DNA of 58,448 nucleotides, taken from NCBI GenBank assembly GCA_035532835.1, contig DATKQG010000011.1, positions 1 to 58,448 on the forward strand, written 5' to 3'. Numbering within the stretch: the stretch's first letter is position 1; each line of letters opens with the position of its first letter. Position numbers and translations under genes: made by a program. Shown here piece after piece: positions 27,082 through 34,845 of this stretch. This DNA comes from Candidatus Dormiibacterota bacterium (GTDB taxonomy: Bacteria > Vulcanimicrobiota > Vulcanimicrobiia > Vulcanimicrobiales > Vulcanimicrobiaceae). A model generated the notes under the pieces. The model searched no databases, was not told the origin of the DNA, and saw nothing but the letters and a program-made list of their open reading frames with translations.

Positions 27082-28512
27082 TCAACCCTTGAGGCTTGCC
27101 CCGCCGCCGCCGAAGGATCCGATGAGGAGGTTGGTGAGCCCCGAGGCCGAGACTTCGATCTGCGCGAGCAGCTTGCTACCGACCTGCGTGAGGATTTGCT
27201 GCTTGGTGAAATCGGTGACCGTCGCGCCGATATTCGCGTCGCGAATGTTGCTGACCGTCGTCGTCAGGTTGAGGGCGGCAACCGAATCGTTGGCGCCGTC
27301 TTCTTGCAGCGAAACCGCCTGCGCTCCGACCACCGCGCGCACCGCGTTGACTTGTTGCAGCGCGGCATCGACGCGAATTTCCGCATCGCCGGCCGGGACG
27401 ACGTTGCTGGAATTCTGCCCGATGATTTGGTTGTAAAGGTTCACATCGGCGGTCGGCAGTACGGAGATGTCGCTGATGTTGAGCGCGTTCGTGCTGACCG
27501 ACGGAATGTCGATCGGGACGATCGTACCTTCTTGGCCGCCGTCGTTGACGCTGAGCGCTTGGCCACTCGGATTGGTGGGCGTACCGTCCGTACTGATGAA
27601 CGCGATCGTCGCGCCCACATCCGCTTGGGTGAGATTCGCGATCGTGAAGTTGAAGAGGCTTGCGCCCGGAGCTCCGCCGCCGCTCGTATAGGAGCCCGGC
27701 GTGGCGTACGATGATGTAATCGGGCCCGAATTGATCGGGACGGCTTCTTGATCGATAAAGGTCGGCGCGGCACCCATCGACGGCGATTTACTGTACGCGG
27801 TGAATTGCACGAGCACGCCGGGCCCAACGTTGATGCCGGTGTTCGGATCGATCTGGTTGGCGCTGTAGCTAAGAACTTGAAAAATCATCAGAGCCGGTGT
27901 AAACGAACCGACCGGTGGAACGCCCGGCGACCCCGGGGTCCCATCGCCCGGGACAACGAGCGGGCCGGGGCCCGAACCGTATCCGGGGAGTTGCGAATCG
28001 ACGACCGTGGACGTGCCGGCATAACCGCCCGGCGCGAGGATGAGATTGTCCACTTGCGTCGCGCCGTACGGAACGCTGGAAATTCCCTGGCCCGTATCGT
28101 ATTTGCCGCTAAGCAGTGAGAGGCCGTTGAACGTGGTGTTCTGCGAAATCTTGTTGATTTCGAGCAGCAGCTGATCGATTTCCGTTTGGATGTTTTGGAC
28201 ATCGTTCAGCGAGTTGATATCGCTGCGCGACTCAACGATGAGCGATCGGATGCGCTGGAGGATCATTTCGACGTTGCTGAGTGCGCCGTCCACGACGTCG
28301 AGCAAGTTGTTTGCCGTCTGGACGCTCTGCACCGACTGCTGCAGCCCGTTGATCTTGGATTGGATCGTTTGCGCGATCGCGTAACCGCTGGGGTCATCGG
28401 CAGCAGAATTCACACGCAAGCCTGTTGCTAGCGTGTGAGCGTCCGTACCTAAATTATTTTGAACCAGAGAGAGATTCCGTAGAATCAATCCCGAGCTCCC
28501 CAGCACATCCAT
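27082..28512 (-). CDS. Flagellin with long variable centre
   Basis: The 476-residue protein has conserved D0/D1 ends of flagellin: N-terminal about 1-140 with NLGTDAHTLATGLRVNSAADD and PSGYAIAQTIQSKINGLQQS, and C-terminal about 385-476 ending FTKQQILTQVGSKLLAQIEV. The centre (about 145-380) is a Gly/Pro-rich beta domain I do not recognise, presumably surface-exposed. No hook, chaperone or other flagellar gene is adjacent, so this is a stand-alone filament gene. A sigma-28-like promoter (28556-28583) and a leader with five GGA motifs precede it. The ribosome-binding site AAGGAGG is 14 bases from ATG 28512, longer than usual. Confidence 0.93.
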   Translation of the reverse strand: MDVLGSSGLILRNLSLVQNNLGTDAHTLATGLRVNSAADDPSGYAIAQTIQSKINGLQQSVQSVQTANNLLDVVDGALSNVEMILQRIRSLIVESRSDINSLNDVQNIQTEIDQLLLEINKISQNTTFNGLSLLSGKYDTGQGISSVPYGATQVDNLILAPGGYAGTSTVVDSQLPGYGSGPGPLVVPGDGTPGSPGVPPVGSFTPALMIFQVLSYSANQIDPNTGINVGPGVLVQFTAYSKSPSMGAAPTFIDQEAVPINSGPITSSYATPGSYTSGGGAPGASLFNFTIANLTQADVGATIAFISTDGTPTNPSGQALSVNDGGQEGTIVPIDIPSVSTNALNISDISVLPTADVNLYNQIIGQNSSNVVPAGDAEIRVDAALQQVNAVRAVVGAQAVSLQEDGANDSVAALNLTTTVSNIRDANIGATVTDFTKQQILTQVGSKLLAQIEVSASGLTNLLIGSFGGGGASLKG

Positions 28513-28555
28513 GGAAAAGGCGGTTTCCTCCTTGAAACAGTCCCTTGTAGTCCTA
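28508..28555 (-). promoter_or_regulatory. GGA-rich flagellin leader, candidate CsrA target
   Basis: The leader between the predicted transcription start and the start codon contains five GGA triplets in under 50 bases: TAGGACT, AAGGGAC, two inside the ribosome-binding site AAGGAGGAAA, and CATGGATGTG across the start codon. CsrA is known to block flagellin translation in Bacillus by binding two such sites, one over the Shine-Dalgarno. That it does so here is inference; no csrA lies in the window. Confidence 0.4.
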
Positions 28556-28583
28556 CTATCGGCGCTACGGCTGGAAAAGTTTG
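28556..28583 (-). promoter_or_regulatory. Sigma-28-like flagellin promoter
   Basis: CAAA (28583-28580) and GCCGATAG (28563-28556) on the minus strand are separated by 16 bases, against the consensus TAAA-N15-GCCGATAA. One mismatch in each box and one extra spacer base. Its position before a flagellin gene makes it credible. Confidence 0.6.
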
Positions 28584-28646
28584 CGATAACCCCGTAAGGC
28601 TCCCGTTAAGACGCTCGGCCGGAGCGTCGAAACCCACTTATAGAAG

Positions 28647-31600
28647 ATGGGAAGTTGCGTGGTCCGGCGTAGGCGCCGCTTGGTCGGCCGTCTGCTCCAG
28701 TGTCTTGGTGCGGGAACGATGCTGATAGGGTTACTCTATGCGGCCGCTTTTCGTACCCCCGCCTATGCCGCCATCATGGCACCCGTCGATCGCCTTGTTC
28801 GCTCGTTTGCCTCGACTGTGGCGATCGTTCCGGTCGCCAGCCCATCGCCGAGCCCATCGCCTTCGCCGTCGCCCGCGCCCGGAGGCATCGTGCTCCCGAA
28901 TGCGACCCCCACGCCGAAGGCCTACCGGGCTACGCGGGGCGGACCCCTCGAGTTCGGCCTTTCGGGCAGCCTTTCGTTCGGCTCGCGTTCCATCAGCTCG
29001 ACGCAATACAGTCCCTTCGGCGTGGCCAGCCCATCCCCGAGCGCCAGCCCGTCGGAGTTCATCGGCTCCACGTTCACGACGAATCAGTCGCTCGCCCAAG
29101 AGTCGGTGGGGATGCTTGCCGAGCTGACTCGGCGCACCGGAAGCACGATGACCGACATCAAGCTGCCGCTCGGGTTCGGCAGCCAGGGGACGCAGCTCGG
29201 CTTGGTACAGGCGATTTTTTCGACCCCGAAGTACGCGATTGGATACGGCTCGCAGGTGCTGACGCTCTTCGGGCAGATCCCGGCGGGCGGAACGCAGCGG
29301 GGCCCGTTCATGATCGTGCCCCTGCCGGCCGGCGACGCCACCTTTTATGAAGGCCCGGCGATCGGGGCGCTCTCGGAGACGGTGCCGCTCTACGGCGTTC
29401 GCATCCGCCACCTCGGGAACGGCGCGCTCTACGAAGCCGGCTTGGCCTTCGCGAACGGGCTGGAAACCGGAAAATCGGTGACCGCGATTTTGGGCGGGGC
29501 GGCGTCTCGAGGGCCGTTGACCCTCACCGGCGAGGCCGCGGCGCAACACCGGCAGGGGGGCGACGCGAATGCCTCCGGCCTCACCTATCAACTGCGTTTG
29601 GATGACGGCGGCACGAACACGTACGTGACCGCGATCCTGCGCCACGTGTCCAACAACTTCGTTGCGTTCGGTAATGGGGAGATCTACGGGGACGATTACG
29701 AAGATTTCGGATATCACAAAAACGCGACGCTGCAGAATTTTTCGTTCGACATCAGCCGCGAGCGGATCGGGAATACGCTCGGCGGAGCATCGACGAACCG
29801 CCAGGAATCGATGACCTACGGCGGCCCGGCGCGCTTCGGCCAATATACGGTCAGCCTGCAATCGCAGAATACGGGGGGCTCCGGGCTTACCTCGCAGTGG
29901 ATCGGGACCGCGATCGGGCAGTTTTCGGCGAACCTCGGCCATGGATTTTTGCTGCTCGGATCGCAGGCTTCGCGCACGACCCAATCTTTCGGCGGGGACG
30001 TCGGCAGCTCGGGCTTCAATGCGTCGCTCGAGGAGCCGCTCGGCTCGATCACGTTCGGCGCTTCGTATCAGGCCTATCGGCAGATCTCGCAACTCTACGG
30101 GCGCACGACTATTGCGTCCGAAGGTTTCAACGCGACGCGGACGTGGGGACGCACCTCGCTCGGGCTCTCGGAGACGTTCTCGCACACGTACAGCGCGCAA
30201 TCCGCGGCGGTGCAGACCAATCCGCTCTTTACCGTGACGCGTCAAATATCTCCGGTGATCTCGGTCCAAACCTCGATCGGATATCAGACGCTGCGCGACC
30301 CGCTCAACCCGGCGGCCAACGGCAAATCGCGAACGTTCAGCTTTCAGATCAACGCGCCGTTCAGCTACGGAAACAGCATCGTCACCGGCCGGAGCGACGC
30401 GCGGCTTCCGGCAACGATCGTCGGCAAAGTGCTTACGGACGCGGGCACGAATGCGAGCTTCGCCGGCCTCGCGAGCAGCGGCGTGAGCAATATCCTGATC
30501 GTGCTCGACAACCAGACGATTCAACGCACCGATGTAACCGGCGGCTTCCAATTCTCGTTCGTCACGCCGGGTCAGCACCAATTGCGGATCGAGAATTCGT
30601 CGCTCCCGCGCGGGGTGACCGCCGACCAACCCATCGCAACCATCAGCGTCCTGGGCGGCCAAACCGCGCAGGTTATCTTCCAGGTCGGGAACTTCGGCGG
30701 CATCAGCGGGCACGTCTACGGCCGCGACGATACCGGCGCGATCGTTCCGCTGCCCAACGTCCTGCTCCGCGTGGACGGGGGCGCCTACTCGCAGACCGAC
30801 GGCGCCGGAGCGTACGGCTTCGGGCGGCTTCGCCCCGGCAAGCACACGGTCACCATCGTGCCGCAGTCGGTTCCCGCCTTCGCGTCGTTCAGCAAAGCCT
30901 CCGAAACGGAGGTGGTTCAGGTGCACGATGGCGTCTACACGCCGCTCAACTTCGATGCCGAGCCGCTAGGATCGATCTCCGGTTCGATCATGTTCGCTCC
31001 GGAACTCGCCTCGGAGAACATGACCGGCCCCGTGCCCAACGCCTACGTCGTAGCGGAGCCCGGCGAACATGCGGCGATCGTGGACGACGGCGGCGACTTC
31101 ATCATCGACAACCTTCCGCCGGGCGATTACACCGTCTCCGTCGATCCGGAGACGCTTCCCGATGGAACGGGCGCTACGCCGGATAGCGTGCCGGTCGCGC
31201 TGGGATCCGAGGAGCACTATCACGGGCTGCGTTTCTTGGTTGGGCATGCGCAGAAGAAGGTGGTGTTCTCGTTCCTCGGAAGCGGCGCGACCGCTTCGGC
31301 GCCCGCGCAGGTGCAGTTGAGCGAGCAGCGCCTTCCGCCACACGGCATCGCGAGCGTCAGCGTCGACGCTCCCAAGAGCGCCGAACGCGTCCGGCTCGAG
31401 GCCTTCGGAGCATTGCGCGACCTCGTGTACGACGATCGCCGCAGCGCGTGGGTGGGGGACGTCATCGTGCCCGCTACCGCGAAGGCGGGAACGTACACCA
31501 TCGCGGCGACGGTCGGGTCCGGGACCAAGCCGGCCTCGGCGAAACTCGTCGTCGATCCAAAGATGCCGATTGCGATCTTGCAGGTGCAGCCTGCTAATGC

Positions 31601-31808
31601 GATCGTCGGCCAGTACGTTCGCGTCCGCGCGCGCTTCCTGGTGGACGTGCGGGAAGGCGATCGCATCGAGTGGCAGGACGGCACCACGACGATTCTGGGC
31701 AAACCCGTGGTCGGGCGCATCTTTACATTCAGCCTGCGTATTTCTTTACGCCCTCTGCACGGAGTACTGCTAACCAAGGGCTCGCGCTTGCCGATAAGTT
31801 TAATGTAA
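28647..31808 (+). CDS. Predicted outer-membrane beta-barrel with carboxypeptidase-regulatory-like repeats (usher-like role inferred)
   Basis: The 1053-residue protein has an Arg-rich start with signal/membrane segment (about 1-41, ending AYA), a Ser-Pro linker (about 65-76), a long beta-strand region (about 95-580) consistent with a large barrel, then beta-sandwich repeats: about 589-690 (IVGKVLTDAG, VTGGFQFSFVTPGQHQLRIE), 690-780 (GISGHVYGRDDTGAIVPLPN, AYGFGRLRPGKHTV) and 785-870 (DFIIDNLPPGDYTVSVDPE), and a final domain to about 1010. It heads an operon with a chaperone and pilin-like proteins, the position of an usher in chaperone-usher loci, but I see no recognisable FimD motif. The last twelve codons contain the promoter of the next gene. 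The start is weakly supported (no good ribosome-binding site). Confidence 0.65.
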   Translation: MGSCVVRRRRRLVGRLLQCLGAGTMLIGLLYAAAFRTPAYAAIMAPVDRLVRSFASTVAIVPVASPSPSPSPSPSPAPGGIVLPNATPTPKAYRATRGGPLEFGLSGSLSFGSRSISSTQYSPFGVASPSPSASPSEFIGSTFTTNQSLAQESVGMLAELTRRTGSTMTDIKLPLGFGSQGTQLGLVQAIFSTPKYAIGYGSQVLTLFGQIPAGGTQRGPFMIVPLPAGDATFYEGPAIGALSETVPLYGVRIRHLGNGALYEAGLAFANGLETGKSVTAILGGAASRGPLTLTGEAAAQHRQGGDANASGLTYQLRLDDGGTNTYVTAILRHVSNNFVAFGNGEIYGDDYEDFGYHKNATLQNFSFDISRERIGNTLGGASTNRQESMTYGGPARFGQYTVSLQSQNTGGSGLTSQWIGTAIGQFSANLGHGFLLLGSQASRTTQSFGGDVGSSGFNASLEEPLGSITFGASYQAYRQISQLYGRTTIASEGFNATRTWGRTSLGLSETFSHTYSAQSAAVQTNPLFTVTRQISPVISVQTSIGYQTLRDPLNPAANGKSRTFSFQINAPFSYGNSIVTGRSDARLPATIVGKVLTDAGTNASFAGLASSGVSNILIVLDNQTIQRTDVTGGFQFSFVTPGQHQLRIENSSLPRGVTADQPIATISVLGGQTAQVIFQVGNFGGISGHVYGRDDTGAIVPLPNVLLRVDGGAYSQTDGAGAYGFGRLRPGKHTVTIVPQSVPAFASFSKASETEVVQVHDGVYTPLNFDAEPLGSISGSIMFAPELASENMTGPVPNAYVVAEPGEHAAIVDDGGDFIIDNLPPGDYTVSVDPETLPDGTGATPDSVPVALGSEEHYHGLRFLVGHAQKKVVFSFLGSGATASAPAQVQLSEQRLPPHGIASVSVDAPKSAERVRLEAFGALRDLVYDDRRSAWVGDVIVPATAKAGTYTIAATVGSGTKPASAKLVVDPKMPIAILQVQPANAIVGQYVRVRARFLVDVREGDRIEWQDGTTTILGKPVVGRIFTFSLRISLRPLHGVLLTKGSRLPISLM
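31771..31797 (+). promoter_or_regulatory. Sigma-28-type promoter for the pilin operon
   Basis: TAAC (31771-31774), a spacer of exactly 15 bases, and GCCGATAA (31790-31797). The -10 is a perfect match and the -35 has one mismatch to the FliA consensus TAAA-N15-GCCGATAA. It lies inside the 3' end of the barrel gene and 66 bp before the first pilin-like gene, giving a leader of about 60 nt. Confidence 0.7.
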
Positions 31809-31863
31809 CCCGCTTTAGAACTTTGCCACGGATGGCACTCTCGCGCATGGTGAAATAAGGACG

Positions 31864-32562
31864 ATGAACATTAAGAAATTTGCAGCACTCGCATCCTTTG
31901 CAGCAGTGCTCGCCACCACAGTGGCACCCGCGTATGCGGCTAACCCGACCGGAACGGTCACGATCAAGTGGAACACCCAATCGATCGCCACGATGACCCT
32001 GACGACCAACTACTCGGCGACCGGCGCCCAGGGCCTCGGCGCCCCGGCGATCTTTCAGAACACCAACGGCGGCGCAGCCAGCGCCGGATGCACGGCTGCC
32101 GGCGCCGGCAGCGAAGTTGCTTCGACCGTGAACTTCGGCAACGTCACCCCGGACTCGGCGAAGTACGTCGATTGCCTCTACGACAACGGCATCAATGCCG
32201 CCGTCGCGACGAACGATACGCTCGGATACGCCGTCAACGTTCAAGAGACGACCGCACCTACGAGTCCCGGCAGCTACATGCTGTGTCTCCTGCCCAACGG
32301 CACGTACAGCAATACGGGCGCGGTTGCCCAAAGCACGCGCACGACGAATGCTTCGGTAACGTCGATCGTCACGACGACGGCCAGCGGTACTTCTTGCGGC
32401 GCAGGTAACACGACCATCTGGGGAACGACGCAGGCCCTGTACACGAGCGCAGCCTCGACCGCCGGCGCAAACTTCGGCGCCGACGTCGAACTCGTGATCG
32501 CTCCGAACGCGCCGACCGGCGCAAACTCGGGCGTCGTCACCTACACGATGGCCCTCAACTAG
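31864..32562 (+). CDS. Secreted pilin-like subunit
   Basis: A 232-residue protein with a signal peptide (about 1-25, ending AYAA) and an all-beta, Thr/Ala/Asn-rich mature part. Shared features with the 224-residue protein at 33482 are VTIKWNTQSIATMTLTTNYS (there VTIKWQAQAIVNVTLTSNYA), a V-N-F-G-N-V turn near the middle, and a C-terminal VTYTMALN strand. The same FG(N/S) turn and terminal Y-T strand end the large adhesin, so these look like homologous subunits of one fibre. Four Cys residues could form two disulfides. A ribosome-binding AAGGA precedes ATG 31864 and a sigma-28-type promoter lies upstream. No known pilin family could be assigned. Confidence 0.7.
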   Translation: MNIKKFAALASFAAVLATTVAPAYAANPTGTVTIKWNTQSIATMTLTTNYSATGAQGLGAPAIFQNTNGGAASAGCTAAGAGSEVASTVNFGNVTPDSAKYVDCLYDNGINAAVATNDTLGYAVNVQETTAPTSPGSYMLCLLPNGTYSNTGAVAQSTRTTNASVTSIVTTTASGTSCGAGNTTIWGTTQALYTSAASTAGANFGADVELVIAPNAPTGANSGVVTYTMALN

Positions 32563-32592
32563 TCTCTGAAGGGTAACGTACCGCTTTGTCAC

Positions 32593-32610
32593 GGGGCCGC
32601 TTGCGGCCCC
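32593..32610 (+). promoter_or_regulatory. Strong intercistronic hairpin between pilin and chaperone genes
   Basis: GGGGCCG pairs with CGGCCCC around CTTG with no T-run after it, 30 bp past the pilin stop and 17 bp before the chaperone start. It most likely stabilises the upstream mRNA end or attenuates read-through, which would keep pilin in excess over chaperone. An intrinsic terminator is unlikely without the T-tract. Confidence 0.45.
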
Positions 32611-32627
32611 ATGGCGAAGAGGCCGAC

Positions 32628-33425
32628 ATGATGCAGACACGACGCATTGCCGTACTAGTTGGCCTGCTGGCGGTGGCGGCACTGATCCCAACCCCGGCCG
32701 GTTCGGTCGGACTAGGGCTCTCGGTGACACCCGGCAAGTTCGAAGTCTCGATCCCCTTGGGGACGACCTACAACGTACCGGTCACCGTTCAGAACTCCAA
32801 CTTCTCCTCGACGCACGTGCAGGCGACCATGGTGGATTTCGGCCTCTCGCAAAGCGGCAACTACGAATTCGGCAAGGTTGGTTCGCGACCGTACTCGCTC
32901 TTGAAGTGGGCCGCGATTCGCCCCCGTGAATTCGATATCGCTCCCGGAACCTCGCAGCAAGTTCAATTGACGCTGGCCATTCCGTCCAACCAACATCTCA
33001 CGGGCGAATACGCCGGCATCATTTTCTTCCAAACCCGGCCGGAACGCAAACCCGGACAGAACGTAGCATTCTCCGTTCGCGTGGCCTCAAAGATTTACGA
33101 AACGATTCCGGGCACGGTCAAGATTGAAGGAGCGATCGTCAAGATGACGAGCGCGAAGACGCCAGATGGCCAGATCTTCCGGGTGCTCTTCAAAAATACC
33201 GGAAACGCGCACGTCTATCTGCGCGGCCAAATAACGGTACAGAAAAACGGTGCATCGGTATACCAAACCGCGATGCCGGACAACTTATTGGTAGAACGCG
33301 GCGGCGAGCGCGATGTCGAGGTGCGGGGTAAAGCCCTTCCACCCGGCTCGTATCAGGCCATCGCCACGATCGACTACGGCGGAAAAAACGAAACCGGCGG
33401 CGAGATCAACTTCGAAGTTCATTAG
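32628..33425 (+). CDS. PapD-like periplasmic pilus chaperone
   Basis: The 265-residue protein has a signal peptide (about 1-26) and two Ig-like domains. The first (about 28-150) begins LSVTPGKFEVSIPLGTTYNV and contains FDIAPGTSQQVQLTLAIP and TGEYAGIIFF, followed by the G-strand-like VAFSVRVASKIYETI; the second (about 150-265) contains FRVLFKNTGNAHVYLRGQITV. This two-domain layout with an alternating hydrophobic strand before the hinge is that of chaperones which donate a strand to pilin subunits. Length is close to the family's 220-250 residues. It sits between pilin-like genes. ATG 32628 follows GAAGAGG; the longer frame is not needed. Assignment is to the fold class, with partner specificity inferred from context. 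Confidence 0.7.
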   Translation: MMQTRRIAVLVGLLAVAALIPTPAGSVGLGLSVTPGKFEVSIPLGTTYNVPVTVQNSNFSSTHVQATMVDFGLSQSGNYEFGKVGSRPYSLLKWAAIRPREFDIAPGTSQQVQLTLAIPSNQHLTGEYAGIIFFQTRPERKPGQNVAFSVRVASKIYETIPGTVKIEGAIVKMTSAKTPDGQIFRVLFKNTGNAHVYLRGQITVQKNGASVYQTAMPDNLLVERGGERDVEVRGKALPPGSYQAIATIDYGGKNETGGEINFEVH

Positions 33426-33432
33426 CCGCACA

Positions 33433-33456
33433 CCACGCAGGATGGAGCTTGCGTGG
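33433..33456 (+). promoter_or_regulatory. GGA-loop hairpin in pilin leader
   Basis: CCACGC pairs with GCGTGG around the loop AGGATGGAGCTT, which shows two GGA triplets, the first in the same C-AGGAT setting as the loops of the repeated elements. It lies 26 bp before the pilin start. A CsrA-type site is a hypothesis. Confidence 0.4.
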
Positions 33457-33481
33457 AACAGGGAGTGTATAGGAAGCGCAG

Positions 33482-34156
33482 ATGAAAAGGTTTACTCGGC
33501 GGTCGATAGCAGTAGGAGGCGCCCTTTTGGCAGCGCTCGCTGCGCTCGGCCCCGCCCGCGCAGCCGCTCCCTCAAGCCCGGTCACGATCAAGTGGCAGGC
33601 GCAAGCGATCGTCAACGTCACGCTAACGAGCAATTACGCGACCGGCTACGGCTCGGTCAAGGCGGTGTTCGGTACGCAACCCGCACCTACGCACGGACCC
33701 GACGCAACCGGCCCCGGGACGCCGATCGATTTCGGCTCGGTGCTGGCCGGCAACACGTATCTGTATAAGTATGCGGCGCACGTGAACGTCGTCACCAACT
33801 CTTCGACCGGATTTGATCTGTACGGCGAAGGCGCCGCGGATTTCTTTAACACGGTAGATAGCTCGACGCAGACGCTCAACCAAACGCTCTACTACGTCAA
33901 CTCAACCAGCGGCTCTCCGGCGGATAGCAACACCGGCTTCTCGCCCGGACTGCCGTTCTATCGGACCGCCGGTGCGGTTACCGGTAACGGGCAATTCACG
34001 ACGCCGTCGATTTCGTACACGACCTATCCCTCCCCGATTGCCGCCGATGCGGCCGCGACGGGCGACTTCTACTACGACTACCAGATGAAGGTGCCGCCGA
34101 CAGCAACCAGCGGCCTGTACTACGTTTGGATCGTCTATACGGTGGTGCCTAAATGA
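33482..34156 (+). CDS. Secreted pilin-like subunit (paralogue)
   Basis: A 224-residue exported protein (signal about 1-28, ending RAAA) clearly related to the product of 31864: VTIKWQAQAIVNVTLTSNYA near the mature N-terminus, IDFGSVLAGNTYLYKYAAHV in the middle and IVYTVVPK at the end. The mature part is about 195 residues of beta-structure without cysteines. Start ATG 33482 follows AGGAAG. It overlaps the next gene by 4 bp. In a chaperone-assembled fibre it would be a minor or shaft subunit; which of the three pilin-like proteins is the main one cannot be told from sequence. Confidence 0.7.
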   Translation: MKRFTRRSIAVGGALLAALAALGPARAAAPSSPVTIKWQAQAIVNVTLTSNYATGYGSVKAVFGTQPAPTHGPDATGPGTPIDFGSVLAGNTYLYKYAAHVNVVTNSSTGFDLYGEGAADFFNTVDSSTQTLNQTLYYVNSTSGSPADSNTGFSPGLPFYRTAGAVTGNGQFTTPSISYTTYPSPIAADAAATGDFYYDYQMKVPPTATSGLYYVWIVYTVVPK

Positions 34157-34845
34157 CGATCGTTATGCGGCGGATGCTCATCGCTTTTGCGATATTGGCA
34201 TTGCTTCCCGTAGCCGTACAAGCGCTCTTCGTTCAGCAGCGCGACCAGATCGGCGTGACGATCGTGGTCAACGTCGCTCCGCCGCTTGCCGTCAATCTGC
34301 ACGCGCCGAACGCGGCATCGGGAGGGGTCTTTGGCACGCTCGCGCTCGCCGGCGCGACCGGCAAAACGTCGTTTCATGCGGAGAGCCTGCATTTCGAACG
34401 GACCTCGATGCTCGTCGCCCAAGGCAGCCAGAGGGCGGTAAAAGTGGAGGCTGAGGTCTCTCCAAACCCCTTGGCAACCCTGCTGTACAGCGATCAGAGC
34501 CTGGTGACGGTGAACGTCGCCGCCGGACAAAGCATCACGGTTCCGTGCGCGTACCACGTCACCGTCGATACGACCCAAACCTATTGGCAGCTCAAGGATG
34601 GCTTGGGGACCGACTTTTACGGATCGACCTTTCCTGGAAAGGACGTCGGGCGCGACAATTACCTTGCGACCCCTCATCCCACATCTTCGCCGTTTGCCGT
34701 CTACGCCGATGACAGCAGCATGTGGACGCTGGTCGATACCAATACGCTTAAGAAAACCTATTGCGTCTCCTTAACGGTCAGCGTTCCGATTAGCGTTCCG
34801 GCCGGTTCCTATAGTTCCAACGCGATCTACACGGTGTACTACTGA
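34153..34845 (+). CDS. Exported pilin-like protein
   Basis: A 230-residue protein with a signal or anchor (about 1-25; AFAILALLPVAVQA) and a beta-rich mature part. It differs most from the other pilin-like products but keeps the same general layout, with GVTIVVNVAPPLAVNLHAP near the start and a closing strand ending AIYTVYY. Its two Cys residues are far apart in sequence. It overlaps both neighbours (ATGA at 34153 and TGATG at 34845), so its amount is coupled to them. It could be an adaptor between fibre and tip adhesin. Homology to a known family is not established. Confidence 0.65.
   Translation: MTIVMRRMLIAFAILALLPVAVQALFVQQRDQIGVTIVVNVAPPLAVNLHAPNAASGGVFGTLALAGATGKTSFHAESLHFERTSMLVAQGSQRAVKVEAEVSPNPLATLLYSDQSLVTVNVAAGQSITVPCAYHVTVDTTQTYWQLKDGLGTDFYGSTFPGKDVGRDNYLATPHPTSSPFAVYADDSSMWTLVDTNTLKKTYCVSLTVSVPISVPAGSYSSNAIYTVYY

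Noticed and set aside
26850-27092. 80-residue plus-strand open frame
   Set aside because: It is the antisense shadow of the M-box riboswitch; it has no ribosome-binding site and no protein-like features.
28731-30926. 731-residue minus-strand open frame
   Set aside because: It lies wholly inside the barrel gene on the other strand and is Arg-rich, as expected for the complement of a high-GC gene.
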